From Aurelia coerulea (lineage: Eukaryota > Cnidaria > Scyphozoa > Semaeostomeae > Ulmaridae), in contig CM076948.1 of NCBI GenBank assembly GCA_039566865.1, positions 17,991,001 through 18,055,000 on the forward strand: a stretch of 64,000 nucleotides of DNA, in the 5' to 3' direction. Below the pieces are notes generated by a model, which worked only from the letters and a program-made list of their open reading frames with translations, searched no databases and had not been told where the DNA came from. Within the stretch, counting starts at the first letter, position 1. Every line of letters begins with the position of its first letter. Positions 1 to 12,288 of the stretch are shown here, piece after piece. A program made the position numbers and the translations under genes.

Positions 1-383
1 CCTGCATCTTGCTGGTTGGACTTCTCGGTTACTTCTTGCATTAATTTTTTCAAATCATCTAAGCTGAAGGTAACCAACGAAGTCCCCGCCTCCGAAGTGC
101 GAGGCTGGTTGGGCACGTGAACATCTCTTTCGCCAGTAATTGAGGTTCTTGGAGCTGGGTCTGCTTCCGAGGCGCTCGATTCGTTGTCAGACGCCAGGAC
201 GTCGAATAGGCTGTAGAGACGCAACGCGATCGTTTCCTTCTTTCCTATCTGCTCTACACCATACAAAGCAGCCTTGTTTCTTAATTCAGTCTTCGTAAGG
301 TTCTTCCAGCCTGCTAGAGTACGACGGGCATCCCTTCGATCTCTTGGACGAACAGTAGATGACTTTTTGCTTTGCGATTCCAT
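1..383 (-). CDS. Partial ORF with SAP-like N-terminal segment, 3' end beyond window
   Basis: I do not recognise this as a named gene. The frame opens with ATG at 381-383 and reads leftward for 127 codons without a stop to the window edge, so only the N-terminus is seen. Residues 1-25 are basic and Ser/Arg/Lys-rich (MESQSKKSSTVRPRDRRDAR). Residues about 28-60 (AGWKNLTKTELRNKAALYG, then a Gly-Lys-Lys-rich turn and a second helix) resemble a SAP-type DNA-binding helix-turn-helix. An acidic, Ser/Pro-rich linker follows, and then a Leu/Lys amphipathic stretch (LDDLKKLMQEVTEK) that could be a coiled coil. Base composition is far GC-richer than the adjoining satellite. A 184-bp leader separates the ATG from the array. 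SAP-like N-termini occur in the first ORFs of some eukaryotic mobile elements and in host chromatin proteins. Mobile-element origin is my inference. Confidence 0.5.
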   Translation of the reverse strand, partial: MESQSKKSSTVRPRDRRDARRTLAGWKNLTKTELRNKAALYGVEQIGKKETIALRLYSLFDVLASDNESSASEADPAPRTSITGERDVHVPNQPRTSEAGTSLVTFSLDDLKKLMQEVTEKSNQQDA

Positions 384-567
384 AGTTCAAGCTCAATAAA
401 GATTGTAGATCAAGAGAAAAAACTTTTATGACTGACTGTGAGCAGAAATGCGAACGAATGATCGGTGAGGGAAAGAGTGGGCAGATATTACGACACGCCC
501 ATTCTAACTGACAAAGGAAAGGAGACTGGGGCTGGTAAGCTATAGGGTCCTGGGGCGTTAATCTTTT
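384..567 (-). other. Leader/flank of the partial ORF up to the satellite junction
   Basis: This is non-satellite sequence between the ORF start and the first satellite base. On the minus strand it holds a TATA-like CATAAAAG at 423-430, 40 bases upstream of the ATG, and a GC-rich segment (about 480-556) unlike anything else in the window. The change to satellite at about 568 is abrupt, in mid-monomer, as expected at the end of an insertion. I see no LTR-type TG terminus and cannot test for a target-site duplication because the other end lies outside the window. Confidence 0.4.
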
Positions 568-1489
568 ATTAATGTATTTTAGCAGCTACAATTTATCTTA
601 TAAAGAGTGTTGAACTCATCGTTCTTTAAAACTTAAGTTCTGCCAGTAATTTCTTTTATAGCACTATATTAGTGGTGCAGCGGCCTTTCTTGGAAACATT
701 ACTGTAGACATTAGCTTTTTTTTAGTGTCGTTAAATCTTTAATGCATAAACAAACATCGATTAATAAAATGTTAGTTTTCTCAAAGAAAACAAAATATAT
801 ACACAAAAGTGTGGCTTAACGCACTTTAGTAGCTACAATTTATATTATAAAGAGAATTGCACTCATCGTTCTTTAAAACTTTAGTTCTACCAGTAATTTC
901 TTTTATAGCACTATATTAGTGCTAACGCAACCCTTCTTGGAAACATTACTATAGATATTAGTTTTTTCTTTAGAGTCGTTTTATCTTTACTGCATAAACG
1001 AACATCGATTAATAAAATGTTTATTTTCTTAAAGAAAACAAAATATCAACACAAAAAGTGTGGATTAACGTAACTTAGTAGCTACAATTTTTTATGATTA
1101 AAAGTATTGCACTCATCATTCTTTAAAACTTTAGTTCGGCCTGTAACTTCTTTAATGGCACTCTATTAGTGCTGCAGCAACCCTACTAGGAAACATTACT
1201 ATAGACATTAGTTTTTTCTTTAGTCTCATTTTAGCTTTACTGCATAAACAAACATCGATCTATTAAATGTTTATTTTCTCAAAGAAAACAAAATATAAAC
1301 GGAAATACTGTGGATTAATGTATTTTAGTGGCTACAATTTATCTTATAAAGAGTGTTGAACTCATTGTTCTTTAAAACTTTAGTTCGGCCTGTAACTTCT
1401 TTAATGGCACTCTATTAGTGCTGCAGCAACCATTCTTGGAAACATCACTATAGACATTAGTTTTTTCTTTAGTCTCATTTTAGCTTTAC

Positions 1490-1738
1490 TGCATAAACAA
1501 ACATCGATTAATAAAATGTTTATTTTCTTAAAGAAAACAAAATATAAACACAAAAAGTGTGGGTTAACGTACTTTAGTAGCTACAATTTATATTATGCAG
1601 AGAATTGAACTCATCGTTCTTTAAAACTTTAGTTCTGCCAGTAATTTCTTTTATAGCACTATATTAGTGCTGCAGCAACCATTCTTGGAAACATCACTAT
1701 AGACATTAGTTTTTTCTTTAGTCTCATTTTAGCTTTAC
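1490..1738 (+). repeat. Representative 249-bp satellite monomer
   Basis: One full repeat unit is given as a reference, phased on TGCATAAAC. In order it contains ATCGATTA, the dyad TTTTCTTAAAGAAAA (1523-1537), the dyad ACACAAAAAGTGT (1548-1560), GGGTTAACG, TTCTTTAAAACTTTAGTTC, the dyad AGCACTATATTAGTGCT (1655-1671) and the overlapping perfect 10-bp palindrome TGCTGCAGCA (1668-1677). It ends with the T-rich GTTTTTTCTTTAG and TTTTAGCTTTAC. The phase is arbitrary, because tandem DNA has no natural start visible here. Confidence 0.9.
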
Positions 1739-4700
1739 TGCATAAACAAACATCGACTAATTAAATGTTTATTTTCTAAAAGAAAACAAAATATAAACAC
1801 AAAAAGTGTGGGTTAACGTACTTTAGTAGCTACAATTTGTATTATGCAGAGAATTGCACTCATCGTTCTTTAAAACTTTAGTTCTACCAGTAATTTCTTT
1901 TATAGCACTATATTAGTGCTGAAGCAACCATTCTTGGAAACATTACTATAGACATTGGTTTTTTCTTTAGTCTCATTTTAGCTTTACTGCGTAAAAAAAC
2001 ATCGATTAATTAAATGTTTATTTTCTCAAAGAAAACAAAATATAAACGGAAATACTGTGGAATAATGTACTTTAGCAGCAACAATTTATCTTATAAAGAG
2101 CATTGCACTCATCGGCTTTTAAAACTTTAGTTCTGCAAGTAATTTCTTTTATAGCACTATATTAATGCTGCAGAAACCATTCTTTGAATCATTACTATAG
2201 CCAACAAGTTTTTTCTTTAGTCTAATTTTAGCTTTACTGCATAAACAAACATCGATTAATAAAATGTTTATTTTCTTAAAGAAAACAAAATATAATCACA
2301 AAAAGTGTGGGTTAACGTATTTTAGTAGCTACAATTTATATTATAAAGAGAATTGCACTCATCGTTCTTTAAAACTTTAGTTCTGCCAGTAATTTCTTTT
2401 ATAGCACTATATTAGTGCTGCAGCAACCCTTCTTGGAAACATTACTATAGACATTAGTTTTTTCTTTAGTCTCATTTTAGCTTTACTGCATAAACAAACA
2501 TCGACTAATTAAATGTTTATTTTCTAAAAGAAAACAAAATATAAACACAAAAAGTGTGGGTTAACGTACTTTAGTAGCTACAATTTTTATTATGCAGAGA
2601 ATTGCACTCATCGTTCTTTAAAACTTTAGTTCTACCAGTAATTTCTTTTATAGCACTATATTAGTGCTGCAGCAACCATTCTTGGAAACATTACTATAGA
2701 CATTGGTTTTTTCTTTAGTCTCATTTTAGCTTTACTGCGTAAAAAAACATCGATTAATTAAATGTTTATTTTCTCAAAGAAAACAAAATATAAACGGAAA
2801 TACTGTGGAATAATGTACTTTAGCAGCAACAATTTATCTTATAAAGAGCATTGCACTCATCGGCTTTTAAAACTTTAGTTCTGCAAGTAATTTCTTTTAT
2901 AGCACTATATTAATGCTGCAGAAACCATTCTTTGAATCATTACTATAGCCAACAAGTTTTTTCTTTAGTCTAATTTTAGCTTTACTGCATAAACAAACAT
3001 CGATTAATAAAATGTTTATTTTCTTAAAGAAAACAAAATATAATCACAAAAAGTGTGGGTTAACGTATTTTAGTAGCTACAATTTATATTATAAAGAGAA
3101 TTGCACTCATCGTTCTTTAAAACTTTAGTTCTGCCAGTAATTTCTTTTATAGCACTATATTAGTGGTGCAGCGGCCTTTCTTGGAAACATTACTGTAGAC
3201 ATTAGCTTTTTTTAGTGTCTTTTTAGCTTTACTGCATAAACGAACATCGATTAATTTAATAATTTTTCTCTCAAGGAAAACAAGATATAAACACAAAAGT
3301 GTGGGTTAACGTACTTTACTAACTACACATTATATTATAAAGAGAATGGCACTCATTGTTCTTTAAAACTCTAGTTCTGCCAGTAATTTCTTTTATAGAA
3401 CTCTATTAGTGCTGCAGCACCCATTCTTGGAAACATTACTATAACCATTACTTTTTTCTTTGGTCTCATTTTAGCGTTACTGCATAAACAAACATCGATT
3501 AATAAAATGTTTGTTTTCTTAAAGAAAACAAAATATAAACACAAAAAGTGTGGGTTAACATACTTTAGTAGCTACAATTTATATTATGCAGAGAATTGCA
3601 CTCATCGTTCTTTAAAACTTTAGTTCTGCCAGTAATTTCTTTAATAGCACTCTATTAGTGCTGCAGCACCCCTTCTTGGAAACATTACTATAGACATTTA
3701 GTTTTTTCTTTAGTCTCATTTTAGCTTTACTGCATAAACAAACATCGATTAATTAAATGTTTATTTTCTCAAAGAAAACAAAATATAAACGGAAAAACTG
3801 TGGATGAACGTATTTTAGCGGCTACAATTTATCTTATAAAGAGTGTTGAACTCATCGTTCTTTAAAACTTTAGTTCTGCAAGTAATTTCTTTTATAGCAC
3901 TATATTAGTGCTGCAGCACCCCTTCTTGGAAACATTACTATAGACATTTAGTTTTTTCTTTAGTCTCATTTTAGCTTTACTGCATAAACAAACATCGATT
4001 AATTAAATGTTTATTTTCTCAAAGAAAACAAAATATAAACGGAAAAACTGTGGATTAACGTATTTTAGCGGCTACAATTTATCTTATAAAGAGTGTTGAA
4101 CTCATCGTTCTTTAAAACTTTAGTTCTGCCAGTAATTTCTTTTATAGCACGATATTAGTGCTGCAGCACCCCTTCTTGGAAACATTACTGTAGCCATTAG
4201 TTTTTTCTTTGTTCTCATTTTAGCTTTACTGCATAAACAAACATCGATTAATTAGATGTTTATTTTCTCAAAGAAAACAAAATATGAACACAAAAAGTGT
4301 GGGTTAACGTACTTTAGTAGCTACTATTTATATTATAAAAAGAATTGCACTCATCGTTCTTTAAAACGTTAGTTCTGCTAGTAATTTATTTTATAGTACT
4401 ATATTAGTGCTGCAGCACCCCTTCTTGGAAACATTACTATAGACATTTAGTTTTTTCTTTAGTCTCATTTTAGCTTTACTGCATAAACAAACATCGATTA
4501 ATTAAATGTTTATTTTCTCAAAGAAAACAAAATATAAACGGAAAAACTGTGGATTAACGTATTTTAGCGGCTACAATTTATCTTATAAAGAGTGTTGAAC
4601 TCATCGTTCTTTAAAACTTTAGTTCTGCCAGTAATTTCTTTTATAGCACGATATTAGTGGTGCAGCAAACTTTCTTGGAAACATTAATATAGACATTAGC

Positions 4701-7700
4701 TTTTTTTTAGAGTCGTTTTAGCTTTACTGCATAAACAAACATCGATTAATAAAATGTTTATTTTCTCAAAGAAAACAAAATATAAACACAAAAAGTGTGT
4801 GTTAACGTACTTTAGTAGCTAAAATTTATATTATAAAGAGAATTGCACTCATCGTTCTTTAAAACTTTAGTTCTGCCGGTAATTTCTTTTATAGCACTAT
4901 ATTAGTGCTAAAGCAACCCTTCTTGGAAACATTACTATAGACATTAGTTTTTTCTTTAGAGTCGTTTTATCTTTACTGCATAAACGAACATCGATTAATG
5001 AAATGTTTATTTTCTCAAAGAAAACAAAATATCAACACAAAAAGTGTGGATTAACGTAACTTAGTAGCTAAAATTTTTATTATTAAAAGTATTGCACTCA
5101 TCGTTCTTTAAAACTTTAGTTCTGCCAGGAATTTCTTTTATAGCACTATATTAGTGCTGCAGTAACCATTCTTGGAAACATTACTATAGACATTAGTTTT
5201 TTCTTTAGTCTCATTTTAGCTTTACTGCATAAAAAACATCGATTAATAAAATGTTTATTTTCTTAAAGAAAACAAAATATAAACACAAAAAGTGTGGGTT
5301 AACGTACTTTAGTAGCTACAATTTATATTATGCAGAGAATTGAACTCATCGTTCTTTAAAACTTTAGTTCTGCCAGTAATTTCTTTTATAGCACTATATT
5401 AGTGCTGCAGCAACCATTCTTGGAAACATTACTATAGACATTAGTTTTTTCTTTAGACTCATTTTAGCTTTACTGCATAAAATAACATCGATTAATAAAA
5501 TGTTTATTTTCTTAAAGAAAACAAAATATAAACACAAAAAGTGTGGGTTAACGTACTTTAGTAGCTACAATTTATATTATGCAGAGAATTGAACTCATCG
5601 TTCTTTAAAACTCTAGTTCTGCCAGTAATTTCTTTTATAGCACTCTATTAGTGCTGCAGCACCCATTCTTGGAAACATTAAAATAGCCATTAGCTTTTTC
5701 TTTGGTCTCATTTTAGCTTTAGTGCATAAACAAGCATCGATTAATAAAATGTTTATTTTCTCAAAGAAAACAAAATATAAACACAAAAAGTGTGGGTTAA
5801 CGTACTTTAGTAGCTACAATTTCTATTATGCAGAGAATTGCACTCATCGTTCTTTAAAACTTTAGTTCTACCAGTAATTTCTTTTATAGCACTCTATTAG
5901 TGCTGCAGCACCCATTCTTGGAAACATTACTATAGCCATTAGTTTTTTCTTTAGTCTCATTTTAGCTTTACTGCATAAACAAACATCGATTAATAAAATG
6001 TTTATTTTCTTTAAGAAAGCAAAATATAAACACAAAAAGTGTGGGTTAACGTACTTTAGTAGCTACAGTTTATATTATGCAGAGAATTGCACTCATCGTT
6101 CTTTAAAACTTTAGTTCTGCCAGTAATTTCTTTTATAGCACTATATTAGTGCTGCAGCAACCATTCTTGGAAACATTACTATAGCCATTAGTTTTTTCTT
6201 TAGTCTCATTTTATCATCTTTACTGCATAAACAAACATCGATTAATTAGATGTTTACTTTCTCAAAGAAAACAAAATATGAACACAAAAAGTGTGGGTTA
6301 ACGTACTTTAGTAGCTACTATTTATATTATAAAAAGAATTGCACTCATCGTTCTTTAAAACTTTAGTTCTGCCAGTAATTTCTTTTATAGCACCCTATTA
6401 GTGCTGCAGAAACCCTTCTTGGAAACATTACTATAGCCATTAGTTTTTTCTTTAGTCTCATTTTAGCTTTACTGCATAAACAAACTTCGACTAATTAAAT
6501 GTTTATTTTCTAAAAGAGAACAAAATATAAACACAAAAAGTGTGGGTTAACGTACTTTAGTAGCTACAATTTATATTATAAAGAGAATTGCACTCATCGT
6601 TCTTTAAAACTTTAGTTCTGCCAGTAATTTCTTTTATAGCACGATATTAGTGGTACAGCAAACTTTCTTGGAAACATTAATATAGACATTAGTTTTTTAT
6701 TTAGTGTCGTTTTAGCTTAACTGCATAAACGAACATCGATTAATTAAATAATTTTTCTCTCAAGGAAAACAAGATATAAACACAAAAGTGTGGGTTAACG
6801 TACTTTACTAACTACACATTATATTATAAAGAGAATGGCACTCATTGTTCTTTAAAACTCTAGTTCTGCCAGTAATTTCTTTTATAGCACTCTATTAGTG
6901 CTGCAGCACCCATTCTTGGAAACATTACAATAGCCATTAGCTCTTTCTTTGGTCTCATTTTAGCCTTAGTGCATAAACAAGCATCGATTAATAAAATGTT
7001 TATTTTCTCAAAGAAAACAAAATATAAACACAAAAAGTGTGGGTTAACGTACTTTAGTAGCTACAATTTATATTATAAAGAGAATTGCACTCATCGTTCT
7101 TTAAAACTTTAGTTCTGCCAGTAACTTCTTTTATAGCACTATATTAGTGCTGCAGCAACCATTCTTGGAAACATCACTATAGACATTAGTTTTTTCTTTA
7201 GTCTCATTTTAGCTTTACTGCATAAACAAACATCGATTAATAAAATGTTTATTTTCTTTAAGAAAGCAAAATATAAACACAAAAAGTGTGGGTTAACGTA
7301 CTTTAGTAGCTACAGTTTATATTATGCAGAGAATTGCACTCATCGTTCTTTAAAACTTTAGTTCTGCCAGTAATTTCTTTTATAGCACTATATTAGTGCT
7401 GCAGCAACCATTCTTGGAAACATTACTATAGCCAACAAGTTTTTTCTTTAGTCTAATTTTAGCTTTACTGCATAAGCAAACATCGATTAATAAAATGTTT
7501 ATTTTCTTAAAGAAAACAAAATATAATCACAAAAAGTGTGGGTTAACGTATTTTAGTAGCTACAATTTATATTATGAAGAGAATTGCACTCATCGTTCTT
7601 TAAAACTTTAGTTCTGCCAGTAATTTCTTTTATAGCACTATATTAGTGGTGCAGCGGCCTTTCTTGGAAACATTACTGTAGACATTAGCTTTTTTTAGTG

Positions 7701-10700
7701 TCTTTTTAGCTTTACTGCATAAACGAACATCGATTAATTTAATAATTTTTCTCTCAAGGAAAACAAGATATAAACACAAAAGTGTGGGTTAACGTACTTT
7801 ACTAACTACACATTATATTATAAAGAGAATGGCACTCATTGTTCTTTAAAACTCTAGTTCTGCCAGTAATTTCTTTTATAGCACTCTATTAGTGCTGCAG
7901 CACCCATTCTTGGAAACATTACTATAACCATTACTTTTTTCTTTGGTCTCATTTTAGCGTTACTGCATAAACAAACATCGATTAATTAAATGTTTATTTT
8001 CTCAAAGAAAACAAAATATAAACGGAAAAACTGTGGATTAACGTATTTTAGCGGCTACAATTTATCTTATAAAGAGTGTTGAACTCATCGTTCTTTAAAA
8101 CTTTAGTTCTGCCAGTAATTTCTTTTATAGCACGATATTAGTGGTGCAGCAAACTTTCTTGGAAACATTAATATAGACATTAGCTTTTTTTAGAGTCGTT
8201 TTAGCTTTACTGCATAAACAAACATCGATTAATAAAATGTTTATTTTCTCAAAGAAAACAAAATATAAACACAAAAAGTGTATGTTAACGTACTTTAGTA
8301 GCTAAAATTTATATTATAAAGAGAATTGCACTCATCGTTCTTTAAAACTTTAGTTCTGCCGGTAATTTCTTTTATAGCACTATATTAGTGCTAAAGCAAC
8401 CCTTCTTGGAAACATTACTATAGACATTAGTTTTTTCTTTAGAGTCGTTTTATCTTTACTGCATAAACGAACATCGATTAATGAAATGTTTATTTTCTCA
8501 AAGAAAACAAAATATCAACACAAAAAGTGTGGATTAACGTAACTTAGTAGCTAAAATTTTTATTATTGAAGGTATTGCACTCATCGTTCTTTAAAACTTT
8601 AGTTCTGCCAGTAACTTCTTTTATAGCACTATATTAGTGCTGCAGCAACCATTCTTGGAAACATTACTATAGACATTAGTTTTTTCTTTAGTCTCATATT
8701 AGCTTTACTGCATCAACAAACATCGATTAATAAAATGTTTATTTTCTTAAAGAAAACAAAATATAAACACAAAAAGTGTGGGTTAACGTACTTTAGTAGC
8801 TACAATTTATATTATGCAGAGAATTGAACTCATCGTTCTTTAAAACTTTAGTTCTGCCAGTAATTTCTTTTATAGCACTATATTAGTGCTGCAGCAACCA
8901 TTCTTGGAAACATTACTATAGACATTAGTTTTTTCTTTAGTCTCATATTAGCTTTACTGCATAAAATAACATCGATTAATAAAATGTTTATTTTCTTAAA
9001 GAAAACAAAATATAAACACAAAAAGTTAGGGTTAACGTACTTTAGTAGCTACAATTTATATTATAAAGAGAATTGCACTCATCGTTATTTAAAACTTTAG
9101 TTCTGCCAGTAACTTCTTTAATAGCACTCTATTAGTGCTGCAGCACCCCTTCTTGGAAACATTACTATAGACATTTAGTTTTTTCTTTAGTCTCATTTTA
9201 GCTTTACTGCATAAACAAACATCGATTAATAAAATGTTTATTTTCTCAAAGAAAACAAAATATCAACACAAAAAGTGTAGATTAACGTAACTTAGTTGCT
9301 ACAATTTTTATTATTAAAAGTATTGCACTCATCGTTCTTTAAAACTTTAGTTCTGCCGGTAATTTCTTTTCTAGCACTATATTAGTGCTAAAGCAACCCT
9401 TCTTGGAAACATTACTATAGACATTATTTCTTTCTTTAGCCTCATTTTAGCTTTACTGCATAAACAAACATCGATTTATTAAATGTATATTTTCTCAAAG
9501 AAAACCAAATTTAACGGAAAAACTGTGGATTAATGTATTTTAGCAGCTACAATTTATCTTATAAAGAGTGTTGAACTCATCGGCCTTTAAAACTTTAGTT
9601 CTGCCAGTAATTTGTTTTATAGCACTATATTAGTGGTGCAGCGGCCTTTCTTGGAAACATTACTGTAGACATTAGCTTTTTTTTAGTGTCGTTTTATCTT
9701 TAATGCATAAACAAACATCGATTAATAAAATGTTTATTTTCTCAAAGAAAACAAAATAAAAACACAAAAAGTGTGGGTTAACGTACTTTAGTAGCTACAA
9801 TTTATATTATAAAGAGAATTGCACTCATCGTTCTTTAAAACTTTAGTTCTACCAGTAATTTCTTTTATAGCACTATATTAGTGCTAACGCAACCCTTCTT
9901 GGAAACATTACTATAGACATTAGTTTTTTCTTTAGAGTCGTTTTAGCTTAACTGCATAAGCGAACTTCGATTAATTAAATAATTTTTCTCTCAAGGAAAA
10001 CAAGATATAAACACAAAAGTGTGGGTTAACGTACTTTACTAACTACAAATTATATTATGCAGAGAATTGCACTCATCGTTCTTTAAAACTTTAGTTCTGC
10101 CAGTAATTTCTTTTATAGCACTATATTAGTGGTGCAGCGGCCTTTTTTGGAAAAATTACTGTAGACATTAGCTTTTTTTTAGTGTAGTTTTATCTTTAAT
10201 GCATAAACAAACATCGATTAATAAATTGTTTATTTTCTCAAAGAAAACAAAATATAAACACAAAAAGTGTGGGTTAACGTACTTTAGTAGCTACAATTTA
10301 TATTATAAAGAGAATTGCACTCATCGTTCTTTAAAACTTTAGTTCTACCAGTAATTTCTTTTATAGCACTATATTAGTGCTAACGCAACCCTTCTTGGAA
10401 ACATTACAATAGCCATTAGCTTTTTCTTTGGTCTCATTTTAGCTTTAGTGCATAAACAAACATCGATTAATTAAATAATTTTTCTCTCAAGGAAAACAAG
10501 ATATGTTCACAAAAGTGTGGGTTAACGTACTTTAGTAGCTACAATTTATATTATAAAGAGAATTGCACTCATCGTTCTTTAAAACTTTAGTTCTACCAAT
10601 AATTTCTTTTATAGCACTATATTAGTGCTAACGCAACCCTTCTTGGAAACATTACTATAGACATTAGTTTTTTCTTTAGAGTCGTTTTAGCTTAACTGCA

Positions 10701-12283
10701 TAAGCGAACTTCGATTAATTAAATAATTTTTCTCTCAAGGAAAACAAGATATAAACACAAAAAGTGTGGGTTAACGTATTTTAGTAGCTACAATTTATAT
10801 TATAAAGAGAATTGCACTCATCGTTCTTTAAAACTTTAGTTCTGCCAGTAATTTCTTTTATAGCACTATATTAGTGCTGCAGCAAGCCTTCTTGGAAACA
10901 TTACTATAGACATTAGTTTTTTCTTTAGTCTCATTTTAGCTTTACTGCATAAACAAACATCGATTTATTAAATGTTTATTTTCCCAAAGAAAACAAAATA
11001 TAAACGGAAATACTGTGGATTAATGTATTTTAGTGGCTACAATTTATCTTATAAAGAGTGTTGAACTCATTGTTCTTTAAAACTTGAGTTCTGCCAGTAA
11101 TTTCTTTTATAGCACTATATTAGTGCTAACGCAACCCTTCTTGGAAACATTACTATCGACATTAGTTTTTTCTATAGAGTCGTTTTATCTTTACTGCATA
11201 AACGAACATCGATTAATAAAATGTTAATTTTCTCAAAGAAAACAAAATGTAAACGGAAAAACTGTGGATTAACGTAACTTAGTAGCTAAAATTTTTATTA
11301 TTAAAAGTATTGCACTCATCGGCCTTTAAAACTTTAGTTCTGCAAGTAACTTCTTTTATAGCACTATATTAATGCTGCAGAAACCATTCTTGGAATCATT
11401 ACTATAGCCAACAAGTTTTTTCTTTAGTCTAATTTTAGCTTTACTGCATCAAAAAACATCGATTTATTAAATGTTTATTTTCTCAAAGAAAACCAAATAT
11501 AAACGGAAAAACTGTGGATTAATGTATTTTAGCAGCTACAATTTATCTTATAAAGAGTGTTGAACTCATCGTTCTTTAAAACTTTAGTTCTGCCAGTAAT
11601 TTCTTTTATAGCACTATATTAGTGGTGCAGCGGCCTTTCTTGGAAACATTACTGTAGACATTAGCTTTTTTTAGTGTCGTTAAATCTATAATGCATAAAC
11701 AAACATCGATTAATAAAATGTTAGTTTTCTCAAAGAAAACAAAATATATACACAAAAGTGTGGCTTAACGTACTTTAGTAGCTACAATTTATATTAAAAA
11801 GAGAATTGCACTCATCGTTCTTTAAAACTTTAGTTCTACCAGTAATTTCTTTTATAGCACTATATTAGTGCTAACGCAACCCTTCTTGGAAACATTACTA
11901 TAGACATTAGTTTTTTCTTTAGAGTCGTTTTATCTTTACTGCATAAACGAACATCGATTAATAAAATGTTTCTTTTCTTAAAGAAAACAAAATATAAACG
12001 GAAATACTGTGGATTAATGTATTTTAGTGGCTACAATTTATCTTATAAAGAGTGTTGAACTCATCGTTCTTTAAAACTTTAGTTCTGCCAGTAATTTCTT
12101 TTATAGCACTATATTAGTGCTAACGCAACCCTTCTTGGAAACATTACTATCGACATTAGTTTTTTCTATAGAGTCGTTTTATCTTTACTGCATAAACGAA
12201 CATCGATTAATAAAATGATTTTTCTCTCAAGGAAAACAAGATATGTTCACAAAAGTGTGGGTTAACGTACTTTACTAACTACA

Positions 12284-12288
12284 CATTA
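12284..12288. repeat. Target-site duplication CATTA, left copy
   Basis: The five bases CATTA immediately left of the retrotransposon recur at 19866-19870 on its right. Removing the element and one copy restores the satellite phrase ACACATTATATTATAAAG, which occurs uninterrupted at 21855 onward. Confidence 0.95.

Larger units (their letters stand above)
568..12288 (+). repeat. Satellite array, left arm (~249-bp monomer)
   Basis: These are head-to-tail copies of an AT-rich monomer. Anchoring on the motif TGCATAAAC gives starts at 743, 991, 1241, 1490 and 1739, so the period is 248-250 bp. All monomers have the same orientation. Several types alternate. One has ACACAAAAAGTGT followed by GGGTTAACG. 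One has ACGGAAAAACTGT followed by GGATTAATG. One has TTTTTCTCTCAAGG and ACTAACTACACATTA. One has GGATTAACGTAACTTAG. Longer blocks recur: 1755 and 2503 mark a 3-monomer duplication (748 bp), 3171 and 7654 an 18-monomer spacing (4483 bp), and 4665 and 8149 a 14-monomer spacing (3484 bp). No gene is present; every reading frame is closed by frequent stops. Confidence 0.97.

Noticed and set aside
568..12288. CRISPR-like array
   Set aside because: The repeat unit is 249 bp with no alternating unique spacers. Variation is spread over the whole unit, as in eukaryotic satellites, and no cas-type gene is present.
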